Positions 1 to 8,444 of a stretch of 37,711 nucleotides of DNA are shown here, in pieces. Below the pieces are notes generated by a model, which saw only the letters and a list, made by a program, of their open reading frames with translations, was not told the origin of the DNA and did no database searches. A program made the translations under genes and the position numbers. The stretch is from Mucidula mucida (taxonomy: Eukaryota > Basidiomycota > Agaricomycetes > Agaricales > Physalacriaceae), in the NCBI GenBank assembly GCA_015501055.1, contig JADNYV010000332.1:1-37711 (forward strand), read 5' to 3'. How positions within the stretch are numbered: the first letter of the stretch is position 1; every line of letters starts with the position of its first letter.

Positions 1-1
1 G

Positions 2-493
2 ACGAGCTCTTACAAGCTCCAGATTCCTCACACGTGGAAAAGCATCCATCCCGTGTTCAATGAGGCCCTGCTGACGCCTTACCACGAGCCGCAATTTCCG
101 ACGCAACCCCGAGACACGCGCCCACCACCTGTGCTGGACGGAGCCGAACCGGAATGGGAGGTTGAGAAAGTGGTTAATTCCCGGAAGTACCGCGGGGGTT
201 TTCAATACAAGGTTCACTGGAAGGGTTATGGCACACACAAACAGACATGGGAACCGGCATGCAATCTAAGAAATGCCGATGAAGCTATTCCGCGATTTTC
301 ACCAGCAGTACCCGAAACAAGCCAAAGCCACCTGCGCTTGCTCGCATTGAAGTTCCCATGTCGCAATTTCCATCACATCTATTCCGACCCATGCCACCGC
401 CTGACACCGAACCCCTTGACGTCACGCTACCCTCTGCGGCCCTCATGGAGGACTCTGGCGCAGAATGGAACTTGCGCCTTAAGGAGGGGGTGA
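2..493 (+). pseudogene. Gypsy pol C-terminus with chromodomain, frameshifted
   Basis: This is the C-terminal tail of a chromovirus integrase. It reads in frame from base 2 and covers the end of the integrase (HPVFNEALLTPYHEP) and a chromodomain (from WEVEKVVNSRKYRGGFQYKV through HWKGYGTHKQTWEP), which in the family targets integration to modified chromatin. After the NADEAI segment, near base 290, the frame is lost relative to the intact copy at 37014-37214, where the sequence continues as ISDFHQQYPNKP. An indel and substitutions around 288-315 account for this. The copy is therefore dead at this end as well as truncated by the window edge. Confidence 0.9.
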
Positions 494-1019
494 TGTTATG
501 AATTGCCATATTTTCACATTTTCACATCTTATCATATCTTATCGGGGGCTTGTCTTATCAACCAACGGACTGTTTCATCATCTGTTTTGTCACCGATCAT
601 ACTCCTTTTCATTACCGAAGCCGTACTCATGTTGGACACACGCCAACACATGGATGACATCATACATGCCGATACCTCATGGACTTCCTATTGTATACAC
701 ACCACCAACACTCGTAGCACACATGGTTGTTTCAGTATTATTACTTACATGCAGTTACCACTCGTATTTAATGGTTTCACGGACTAGTAGCATACAACAC
801 TGGGTCAAGGGCGTGGAGTTATCCCTAGCGGAAACACGTATGGACAAGGAGTCCCAAACACAGACTTACTAGTATATAAGCAGTAGTGTAGCATATTGTA
901 CTTTAGTTCCGATCTCGTTTATACACCTGGCCTAGCCTAGTCTTACAAACGCGAACACTTCTTCCTTAGTTCTTGCTGTGGTACCTGGTTGAGTCTCGTG
1001 GCTTAGTCAGTTGCTAACA
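494..1019 (+). repeat. LTR of the left gypsy copy (526 bp)
   Basis: It begins TGTTATGAATT directly after a purine tract (AAGGAGGGGGTGA) and ends GCTAACA, giving the short TGTTA/TAACA terminal inverted repeat. It aligns end to end with the 529-bp LTR at 31232-31760 but with many substitutions, so it is older. A TATATAA box near 875-881 and the AGTTCCGATCT motif at 905-915 are conserved at the same spacing as in the younger LTR. Confidence 0.93.
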
Positions 1020-1162
1020 ACTGGACCCGCCATGGGTTATGACCCATCTTGCCAAGGCAGGTTTTTCACTAACCGCTGGGTGATGGGGTTTAATCACTTA
1101 TATAACACATTTACAACACTACATACTAGACTACATGTCTACCTATAGCACATATTAATGTA

Positions 1163-1406
1163 CTGTAGTGTTTCGACCGTAACTTCACAGCCTGTGACCC
1201 ATTATGGTCTGAAGTTACAGCGAACAGCTTCACAGACCCTTAAATTGCCTTTTTTGGACAGTTCTGCTTATAGCGGGACCTGAAATTTCTTTATTTGGAG
1301 GCTCGTGCCTGACCAAAGTGGTCCGTGACCCGTTATGATGTATATATAGCTTCACTTCAAAGACCCCCGTGACCCGTTATGTGAATTTGCAGTCAAAACG
1401 CTACAG
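1163..1406. mobile_element. 244-bp MITE-like element with imperfect TIRs and TA flanks
   Basis: The ends form an inverted repeat: the left end reads CTGTAGTGTTTCGACCG and the right end, on the other strand, CTGTAGCGTTTTGACTG. Identity is 22 of 27 positions over the first 27 bp, and each end is flanked by TA. The inside is non-coding and contains GTGACCC(A/G)TTATG three times (about 1193, 1326 and 1369). Size, TIR and TA flank fit a Tc1/mariner-type non-autonomous element. TA is a short duplication and could be chance, so the class is inferred. Confidence 0.55.
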
Positions 1407-1408
1407 TA

Positions 1409-2414
1409 CTATCATAATCTGAGTTATGAATAACAATAACATCACTTGTCTCTCTGTTGTTGTTGACACATTGAATTCGATGAGGAAGAACAAGATGGAA
1501 CTGAATGCCAGGGGCCTCGACCATACATACTCAACCTATACCACCATCCTCAACTCATGCAGCATACACAAAGAAAGGAGCTCCCACCTCTTGGTCGAGG
1601 GTACATAACAGATCATAAATCTTGACATCAACACCCAGTCAGCCTCCTAACCTTCCAAAAAACCGAAAGAGGTTATTACCAAAAGCGTCCCGCTCGCCAC
1701 CAAGGATCCAGTTACAAGTGGAATCTGCTGTACCGACATGAGCGCGGAGAAGAACAAAAAAGGCGTAGAGATTACCCGGGACATTTCCTCGCGTCTTCAT
1801 AGTACGGGAGGAACCAAGCAACACCAAGCGGAGGTCGGGTCCTACCCCGAATTGGCGATATAGATATCCGCATCCTGTATTTTTTACCGGCGGCCCTGGT
1901 CCGTATGATTCGCGCTTGCGCGCACTGCCATCATCAGACACGACCATATGGCCAACTGTCAACACGTCCTAACACACCCTTGATCTTTCCTACTCACACT
2001 ACAAATAGTATAGCGAGAGAAAGTGGGTAGAAGAGGCTGAGACTTGCCACGCGAGCTCATGATCAACTGACAACTCAATTCATGCGCGTCGATCTTCACA
2101 TCCAACTGTGACATGGCGTCCATTACGCGCCTTTTTTTGTATGACACCCCTTTGAAACCCCAAATGGCCCCTGTCGAGCGTGGCGAGCCTCGCGCAGATG
2201 TCAATGTACCTTCCAAAATCTGGTCTCTACCTATGCCTGGCTGTCCAACGACTATAATGATTAGGGAAGAATATCAAGAAATCATGCTTGGAATTTTGCA
2301 CTGAATGGAGCACCGAACAACCGTAGGCCTGGAGGAGTGAGTTCTTTCCGGTTCCGTCGACATTGTTTTTAAGAATCAACGGTCCATATCAGAACGTCAA
2401 AACCTGAGGAAGAT
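1409..2414. other. No gene recognised
   Basis: Short open frames on both strands (for example minus 1965-1639 and minus 2216-1959) have low-complexity or arginine-rich translations with no recognisable domain and no convincing intron-joined extension. Nothing supports an RNA gene. The stretch is probably decayed intergenic sequence next to the NTPase pseudogene. Confidence 0.5.
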
Positions 2415-3682
2415 ATGGACGTTGACCTCTCTTGTGGAGGACCCGCCTTCACCCGGCGACCTCGGTGTGGTCCATGCGTCGCGCCCGTTGTCGGACTTGC
2501 TGGATTATCCAAATCCCTTTATTGCAAAAAAAGGTGTCAACTAGTGGCGGAATAGTCCTTACAGGGCTTCCCGGCATAGGCGAGTTATTCCTAATCAATT
2601 TTATTAGTTTTGAGCTGAGCGCTCAGTAACAGGAAAGTCCTCCCTCCTTTGGGTTCTCTTCAATCTACGAAGTGCGGCAGGTCTTCCTACGCTATATCTC
2701 GTTGACTCGCCCGCATCGACGATGTTTTGGAAGGATGGAGAAAGCTATTGCATAGATATGAATCACATCACGCGTTATGAATTATGGAACATACTCCCTC
2801 TCGACACTTGGTGTTTCATCGATTCCCACTCAGTACCGGAAGCTTTGGTCAAGTCTGATTGCTTCATCCTTCAGGCCGCGTCGCCTAGTAGAACGGAAAG
2901 TATGCGATGGATGAAAAGAGTTCTGGGGACTTACTACTTTATTATGAAGCCATGGGACCTCAGAGAGCTCATTGCCGGGTGTGCTCCGTCGAACTGCTGA
3001 TAGACATTATTGTTAACGGAATCACAGACGACACAGGAGGAACTCTTCCGTAACTTTAATTGTGACGAAACACATCTGACGGAATTTCATCACCTGTATG
3101 GAGGCTCTGCTCGAGATGCCTACTCCTTTGCACACCACAGGAAGGATTTTGAGGTGTCTCTTGAGCTCGCACTCTGCCGTCTGCAACCGGATTCCATATG
3201 GGTCGCTTTCTGTATTGAACCATCCCGGTCTGTCCCCGAACCGACCAGTGATCTACTCTCATTCTTCCCTGTCGACGATTGAAAACGAACGGTATGGAAG
3301 GTCGAATGTCCCAGCCCACATCTTCGTAAACGACTCTTGAATCAGCTAGACGGAAACTATAAACGGGCGCAGCAAACGTGGTTCTATCTTCATCTGGAGG
3401 TCTCAATCCCCGGATCCAAAGCTGTGGCGGCGTGCATGTTCGATAGCTTTTACCACAAGCACATCGTGCATGGTGGGTCCTGGACTCTTTGGCGGATGGC
3501 CATGAATGAGAAGGGGACTTGGAGGCCTGCAAACAAAGCACAAAAAGTCCTCATTGCCAACAATCTGATCAGCATAGACAACTATTACTTGGCCGGTAAA
3601 CGAGCGCCGGTACAGGAGTGCAGCTTTGACAAGTGGCCCGTTCGCGAGCACTTCTCGGTGGGTGTATACTACCACCCTACTC

Positions 3683-3690
3683 CGCGAAAG
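3683..3690. repeat. 8-bp target site duplication, left copy (CGCGAAAG)
   Basis: Identical to 4286-4293 immediately outside the other TIR of the hAT element. The pair also restores the host reading frame when one copy and the element are ignored. Confidence 0.88.
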
Positions 3691-4285
3691 TAGTGATCTG
3701 CTGGCCCGGCTTTGGCCTGAAGCCGCCGGCCTGGCCTGGCTTTTCAAAGCTCTGGCTTTGCCATCTGCCAGGCCGGAGCCGTGACTCACGGCCGACTCTG
3801 GCCTGGCTCTGGCCTGAGCCCTGGCTTAGGGCGGGATGCGGCGGGATGCGGCGGGCGCAAGCGCGCGCCCAGATTTCGTTGTCTTGAGGGGTATAATAAG
3901 CCTGGGTGATGTCTACCTTCGAGAAAATACCATTGCCCGTGCATAGAACAATCAAAAACTCGCGTTGAATGTCCGAGTCGTCTGAGTCATCAGATATTGG
4001 ACCTGACCAGGTTGACAGAACCGACTGTCTTGGGCACTACGGATGCGGTCAGAGATCAAGATTGGCATGAAGAGTCAGCATGAGTATTAGAAAGGTATGT
4101 GAGTTCTGTATATCCTCAACATTTGATGACTTCAGCACGCCACCAAAGCCATGGCCTGAAGGCTGGCTTACGGCCTGCAGGATGTGAAGCCAGGCCATAG
4201 GGTCTCTCAAGCCGGCATCACGGCTGGCCTGGCTCTGGCTTAAACACGGCTGGCCTGGCTTCAAGCCAGAGCCAGCAGAACACTA
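3691..4285. mobile_element. 595-bp non-autonomous hAT element
   Basis: Terminal inverted repeats TAGTGATCTGCTGGC (left) and TAGTGTTCTGCTGGC (right end, minus strand) are flanked by a perfect 8-bp direct duplication, CGCGAAAG, at 3683-3690 and 4286-4293. An 8-bp duplication plus TIRs starting TAGTG (hAT consensus T/C-A-R-N-G) identify the hAT superfamily. Both subterminal regions are packed with GGCCTGGC/GCCAGGCC units, the usual arrangement of hAT transposase sites. There is no transposase frame inside. Its TIR differs from that of the 4-kb hAT at 15958-20024, so that copy is not obviously its driver. Confidence 0.88.
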
Positions 4286-4293
4286 CGCGAAAG
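4286..4293. repeat. 8-bp target site duplication, right copy (CGCGAAAG)
   Basis: Identical to 3683-3690. It directly abuts the right TIR end ACACTA. Confidence 0.88.
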
Positions 4294-4759
4294 TTTGATG
4301 CTTTTTTGTCGATGGAGTAGGGCATGCTATTGCCTTTCAGGCAGGTATTTCGAGGCGGCACGACGGGTTGTCTAAAGGAGCGCGGAATTAGCAAGGTCAC
4401 TTATGCTCATGTATCACCGGAGAAAGAGCAAGGTTTGGTCCCGGTGTCGTTGCCGCTGGACATCGACTCTGGGTTCTATGATTCTGTACAGAGGCGGAGT
4501 CGTAAAATGTACAATAGTGTCTTTGTCGGTCATTTTTGTAACACAGTTATCATTCACACGCACTGTATTCGGTCGCTCTATCATGTGTACTTAGTTCGAG
4601 ATAAAGCTTTGTTTCGCGACTTACAGAGGCGCCAGTGCATTGTGTAATGGCAAATGCTGCCGTTCAACTTTAGATAGTACACCGATCGCCACGAAAAGGG
4701 TCGCACCTGAGGATGGCTATTCCAGAACGGTGTACGTGGGAACAATCTGTTCACACGCC

Positions 4760-4767
4760 TATATAAG
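4760..4767 (+). promoter_or_regulatory. TATA box of the 4827 gene
   Basis: TATATAAG lies about 60 bp before the ATG at 4827, a normal distance for a fungal TATA promoter with a short leader. Confidence 0.55.
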
Positions 4768-4768
4768 T

Positions 4769-4795
4769 TGAGCCTCGCGGTGATGGTGAGGCTCA
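4769..4795 (+). other. Hairpin near the transcript start
   Basis: TGAGCCTC (4769-4776) and GAGGCTCA (4788-4795) form a perfect 8-bp stem with an 11-nt loop between the TATA box and the start codon. Depending on the transcription start it lies at or within the 5' leader. Function is unknown. Confidence 0.5.
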
Positions 4796-4826
4796 GAAGC
4801 TTGACCTACATCCCCCATCAGCGAGG

Positions 4827-5603
4827 ATGTCAGTCCAGTTCGACCTGTCTCCAGCGCACCTGACTCGCTGGCTCTCCCGGACTGGCCTCAATAAAACCTG
4901 TTCTGACACGCAGCGAGAGCAACACTGGACCCGCGCGCAACCGTACATCCAGACTGAGATCATCGACCGTCTGTTGACATACGGAAGCTGGCAGGACATC
5001 ACGACCGCGTCCCACAGAAAGGTTATTATAATTCTATTTCTTCCTTCGACTTTCGACAGCTCACGTCCATAGGACGGCGTCGCGTTTGTGTTACGGGGCC
5101 TCCAGGGCGCCAAGACCTCCGTTCTCTACATCCCTCAAAGGATCAACGACCTCACAAATATATCCCTCTGGACCCCACGTCTAGAAGCGTCAAACCTCAT
5201 CGCCAGAAGTGACGCCACGTTGGAGACCCTCGTCCCAGCCCTCGTCGATTATTTCTATTTCCTCCAATGCATTCTACCTGGTTCACTCATCATCACCGGG
5301 GTGTCCACGGTGCAGGGGGCATTGCCTCTCATCCACTGGATAACCAACCGCCAGCAGACGTTTAAGCACATATTCGGGGAAGCTGGGTATCGTGTTCTCT
5401 ACTGCGCTCCTGCTGGCGGTTGCTCCCCTAGTCCTGTCTCCAAACCTCTGCCCGCACAGAAGAAAAAGAAGAAAAGTAAACCGCGCAAAGCGAGGACAGG
5501 CGCGGGCAGCTCTCGCCCTTCCTATAATGATGTTGACACGGGCTATGATTGGACGGCTTGCAGTAAAGATCATTGCGGCTGGTGTGATCATTGCGATTAT
5601 TGA
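4827..5603 (+). CDS. Hypothetical protein, two exons
   Basis: I do not recognise this family. Exon 1 (4827-5021) and exon 2 (5073-5603) join in phase 0 across a 51-nt intron (5022-5072, GTTATT to CCATAG), giving 241 aa. The frame stays open through both exons and a TATA box sits 60 bp upstream, which favours a real gene. The middle (DYFYFLQCILPGSLIITGVS) is hydrophobic and could be one membrane or buried segment. A lysine/arginine-rich stretch (QKKKKKSKPRKART) resembles a nuclear localisation signal. The C-terminus ends in a small cysteine/histidine cluster (CSKDHCGWCDHCDY) that might bind metal. No secretion signal is evident. The start was chosen because it is the first ATG after the TATA box. 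Function is unknown. Confidence 0.6.
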
Positions 5604-6089
5604 GGTAGCTACCGCTCATTCTTCCTGTCTCATTCTGATGACTCGTCTAGTCATTTGGGATGAAAGTTGGGTCGCGTATGGGTGCTTGTTGAGAAGGATT
5701 TCATTCCGGCCGGGATTGCGTCCAGCCAGTTTGACGAGCGTAACATCAAGCGGGAGATATGTCTGTGTAAAAAACTTCAATTTGATATGACATGTTCAAG
5801 AAATGTGTTCGACACGCTAGTATGTTCTTGTGCACGGCAGAGTAGAGAGCAAAGATGGGGAAGGGCTCGTGCGCAAGTTGGAGGACAGTTTCGCTGCTGT
5901 CCTCGAATTGTGTATCGACACGTTGACAAAGCACTCGACATGGATTCTCGATTCCTACAGTTCCATGATTGAAATCTACTCAGACATTGGGGTGAAAATG
6001 GAAGTACAGAGCAGTGTACAAAGACAGAACAGTTGTAAGTAAAAGTACGATGATTATAGGAAATAGCTGCGCATCAACCCCAGGCCCCG
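5604..6089. other. No gene recognised
   Basis: This is the intergenic space between two convergent genes (plus gene ending 5603, minus gene ending 6090). The open frames in it translate to compositionally random sequence. It presumably holds both 3' untranslated regions. Confidence 0.5.
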
Positions 6090-6881
6090 TTACAGTCCCG
6101 GGGCATAATGAAGCCAATCGTCAAAGTTGGTGTAAGGAATCGTCGCTCCGGTGTTCGTCCACGCGTTGATGGGGTCCCAGTAATGAGTGATAACATCCTC
6201 AGCGGAGCTTCAGGTGGCGAGCCGAGTGAGTTCCTAGTATCTACCGCACATTCGTGGAAGCGCTTACCTAGGCCAAGCGGTCGAGCCGATAGCAGTGAGC
6301 TGACCGTAGAAGAAATCAATGTAATTCTGAGACGTGATGGGGCATCCGCCTTCCTGCCAGGCGCAGTCACCGACGATTGAAGCGTATATCTAGTATGAGA
6401 ACTCTTACTTCATGACCTGCGCGTCAAGGAAGCACTCACGTTGTAATTGAGATGAGGCGCGTTCGGCTTGGACACGGCTGGGTTCTGACATTGTGCCAAA
6501 GTCATCAAGGTCTGGAAATGGCTCGTCAGCACTGCTCAACGTTCATGGCCAAGTAGGAGGGGACTAACACCACTGCACGTCGCACCCGCCACGCAGCTTG
6601 GGACAGACCACAAGTCAGTAGAGGCAGTCGTGTTCAATGTGGATAGACAGTTGAACTCCTAGAGGCAGTAGTGATGTTTGTTAGGAAGTCAACGCGCATT
6701 CCTCATGAAGGACACCCACGAGGTTAGCACAGGCTGGACTAGAGTAAAGGGTGCCGCTGATCCCAATGTACTTTGCCGCCCCGACACAGGTCAGTGGATC
6801 GATTTGGTCGCGACTAACGACGGCGGCTCCGAAGACGGATGGGATGATGGTGCTGGCAAGCACAAGAGCGACTTTAAACAT
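6090..6881 (-). CDS. Small secreted protein, five exons, 187 aa
   Basis: Exons on the minus strand are 6881-6720, 6658-6569, 6511-6440, 6389-6268 and 6207-6090. Introns of 61, 57, 50 and 60 nt all follow GT-AG and several have CTRAY-type branch sites. Every phase joins, giving 187 aa. The N-terminus MFKVALVLASTIIPSVFGA is a clear secretion signal, with cleavage likely after VFGA. The mature part has about eight cysteines (for example CVAGATC, GDCAWQEGGC) and ends in an aromatic-rich region (HYWDPINAWTNTGATIP then NFDDWLHYAPGL). It resembles an uncharacterised secreted family I associate with Agaricomycetes; I cannot assign an activity. A TATAAAAG box is 55 bp upstream. This is the best-preserved gene in the left half and is probably expressed. 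Confidence 0.82.
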
Positions 6882-6935
6882 CTTGAACAGAAGAGAGACC
6901 TTTGGGGGGTGGATATCTAGTGCGTTTTTGCGCTT

Positions 6936-6943
6936 CTTTTATA
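6936..6943 (-). promoter_or_regulatory. TATA box of the secreted-protein gene
   Basis: TATAAAAG on the minus strand lies 55 bp upstream of the ATG at 6881 and only 5 bp beyond the stop codon of the truncated p24 gene. The core promoter directly abuts the p24 truncation point. Confidence 0.65.
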
Positions 6944-6947
6944 CTCA

Positions 6948-7411
6948 TTACTGCAAGGCAATGGGCAGCACAGACCGTGTCGCAAGTGCCTCCCTCCGCG
7001 GCTCGCTCTCCACCATGATATCGAAATCAATAAGCTTCCCCGATATCGTGCTCATATCGTTCTCGAAGCAGAACGCATATTCGCCGACTTCGTTGGCCGT
7101 CAGGACGTAGTCGCCCTGCCGCTCGCGCGTCCCGTCTAGCAGGACTTTGGATGACGGTGCTGTGACTGTGTAGTCAATGTCGAATGAGCCCCCGGATTGG
7201 ACTGCAAAGTAGAACTACGACGACAAAAGGTGAGTGGGGGGAGGGCAGGCGAGTATAACTAAACACGTACGCCAATTTTCTCCCCGGCCTTGTCGACGTC
7301 GGCGTAGAAGCAAAGTCGCTCGTTGGCAGCAATTGGTGTTGTAAGCGCAGATCCGGAGACGAGAGATAAGAGTGTGGAGAGGAACAGGCAGCCTGTCGCG
7401 AGGCGCATCAT
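6948..7411 (-). pseudogene. Truncated p24 (EMP24/GOLD) family gene
   Basis: Intact p24 proteins are type I membrane cargo receptors of COPI/COPII vesicles. Exon 1 (7411-7271) encodes a signal peptide (MMRLATGCLFLSTLLSLVSG) and NERLCFYADVDKAGEKIG. A 56-nt intron (7215-7270, GTACGT to GTCGTAG) follows, and exon 2 (7214-6948) gives the rest of the GOLD domain (FYFAVQSGGSFDID, QGDYVLTANEVGEYAFCFEN, FDIMVESEPRRE). The family normally continues with a coiled coil, a transmembrane helix and a short cytosolic tail, about 200 aa in all. Here translation stops after 135 aa, shortly after PRRE, with no membrane anchor. The GOLD part is cleanly conserved, so the truncation looks recent. The product, if made, would be soluble in the secretory pathway. 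The gene runs into the promoter of the secreted-protein gene. Confidence 0.8.
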
Positions 7412-7849
7412 GAAAGTCGTGGAGAGAGGGAAAGTGATAATTGCCTTTTTGGGAGGGATAGTCCTCTTCCTCCTGCCACCAACTAATGATTTAGCACCGC
7501 GAACCGGGACACACTGGCATATGCTCACAGAATTGCCCATATCATCTCATCCTAGTTATCGTTGAGCGACACGGGGTTAGTTCGATTTCTAAGGCGGAAA
7601 TATATCTTGAACTCTACATTGTAAACCACACCTCTGTACCTTCGTATGACGATATGACTGGTCTCTCCTATTTTGGCGCACTGGCGGTTTCTTCGGTGGG
7701 CGAGCATACAAAACACACGTCTAAGAGTTGTTACGCCGAAACTTCAGATGCCTCAAGATTTTAAAAAGATGCATCGAATTCTAGGAATAGGACTACCAAG
7801 CTACAGGTAAAGGAAAGAACATTGCATGTTGCTCAATCGCCATGGCCAG

Positions 7850-8260
7850 AACCGCACTGCCGCACCTCAACCTCTGCTTCTGACCATTGTTTACTCCGTC
7901 TCCTCCATGTTCCTCTATGACCTGCACTTCCAGATCGATGTTCGCTAACGCCTATCCGGCGTTCGTGGTCGTTGTTTACGTGCTGTGGTGCGGCGCAGTA
8001 AAAACTCTGTGGTAGAAAGAACATTCCTCCTTATGTGGATGCGCGCGTCCATGAGGCGGCGGAACGCGATTTCTCAGCCACGACACCGGCGATGATCAAA
8101 GTGGGCGCATACCTTGGGAGTCACCCATGAGTACGTACGGTGACGCTTGAGGAGGGTACAAGTAGGCAGCTGTGAATTTCGCACCAGTGTAAAACTGGTA
8201 TCCCTACACAATAAGAAGAGCAATGTAGACATGGCAGCCGGTTCAATGAAGATCTCGAAA
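7850..8260 (-). pseudogene. Relic of the seven-helix membrane protein family (copy A)
   Basis: The DNA aligns with the 3' half of the intact gene at 21652-22889. Shared blocks correspond to the C-terminal tail (the GAGAGAACATTGCTCC-like region), the GIAP/RVMAG segment with its intron, and the sixth helix (GTAAAACT... then GAGCAATGTAGA... on the plus strand). Many substitutions, gaps and stops make it a fossil. The 5' half of the gene is absent. It shows that the family occupied this region before the tandem pair at 15.5-22.9 kb. Confidence 0.65.
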
Positions 8261-8444
8261 AGAAACCTAAAATGTGATCCTTTAGCTCGTGTCCATAAGT
8301 ATGCATTCCGGTCTTGCGAGGACCTCATAGGCCACCTTTGGGTCTAAGGTCCGGAATGTGGTCTGCCTAACAAAATGGCTCGATTTTGCAAGAAACAAAA
8401 CCGTTCATATTGATAGTCTCCAACTAAGGCCTCACAGCTCACAC

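Larger units (their letters stand above)
1..1019 (+). mobile_element. 3' end of an old Ty3/gypsy chromovirus copy
   Basis: This stretch is collinear with 36734 onward of the fuller element at the other end of the window: C-terminal integrase/chromodomain coding sequence, the purine tract, then an LTR. It differs from that copy at many scattered positions and carries an indel in the chromodomain tail, so it is an older, separate insertion of the same family. The 5' part lies outside the window, so no target duplication can be checked. Downstream of the LTR (1020 on) the sequence is unrelated to the element. Confidence 0.93.
2415..4500 (+). pseudogene. Decayed P-loop NTPase (Crinkler/RHS-like), split by a hAT element
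   Basis: Scattered frames recall the large Agaricomycete family of Crinkler/RHS-like NTPases. In order they are: RPLSDLLDYPNPFIAKK (about 2490-2540); a Walker-A-like GIVLTGLPGIGE, where the usual GK lysine is Glu; FILQAASPSRTESMRWMKRV and a PWDLRELIAG segment (2860-2975); FHHLYGGSARDAYSFAHHRK (3085-3150); and AAACMF-like and YLAGKRAPVQE segments up to 3690. The frame then continues as FDAFLSME after the transposon at 4294. At least three frameshifts and a stop (TAG at about 4318) break the gene. Removing 3691-4285 plus one target duplication gives a continuous PRK-FDAF reading, which supports one original gene. The family name is from memory of conserved phrases, so it is moderately sure. Confidence 0.55.

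Noticed and set aside
1639..2216. Two overlapping minus-strand frames as a possible gene
   Set aside because: No recognisable motif, no convincing introns to join them and no promoter signal.
5667..6042. Open frames between the orphan gene and the secreted-protein gene
   Set aside because: Random-looking composition in both; they overlap each other in different frames and lie in the 3' space of two convergent genes.
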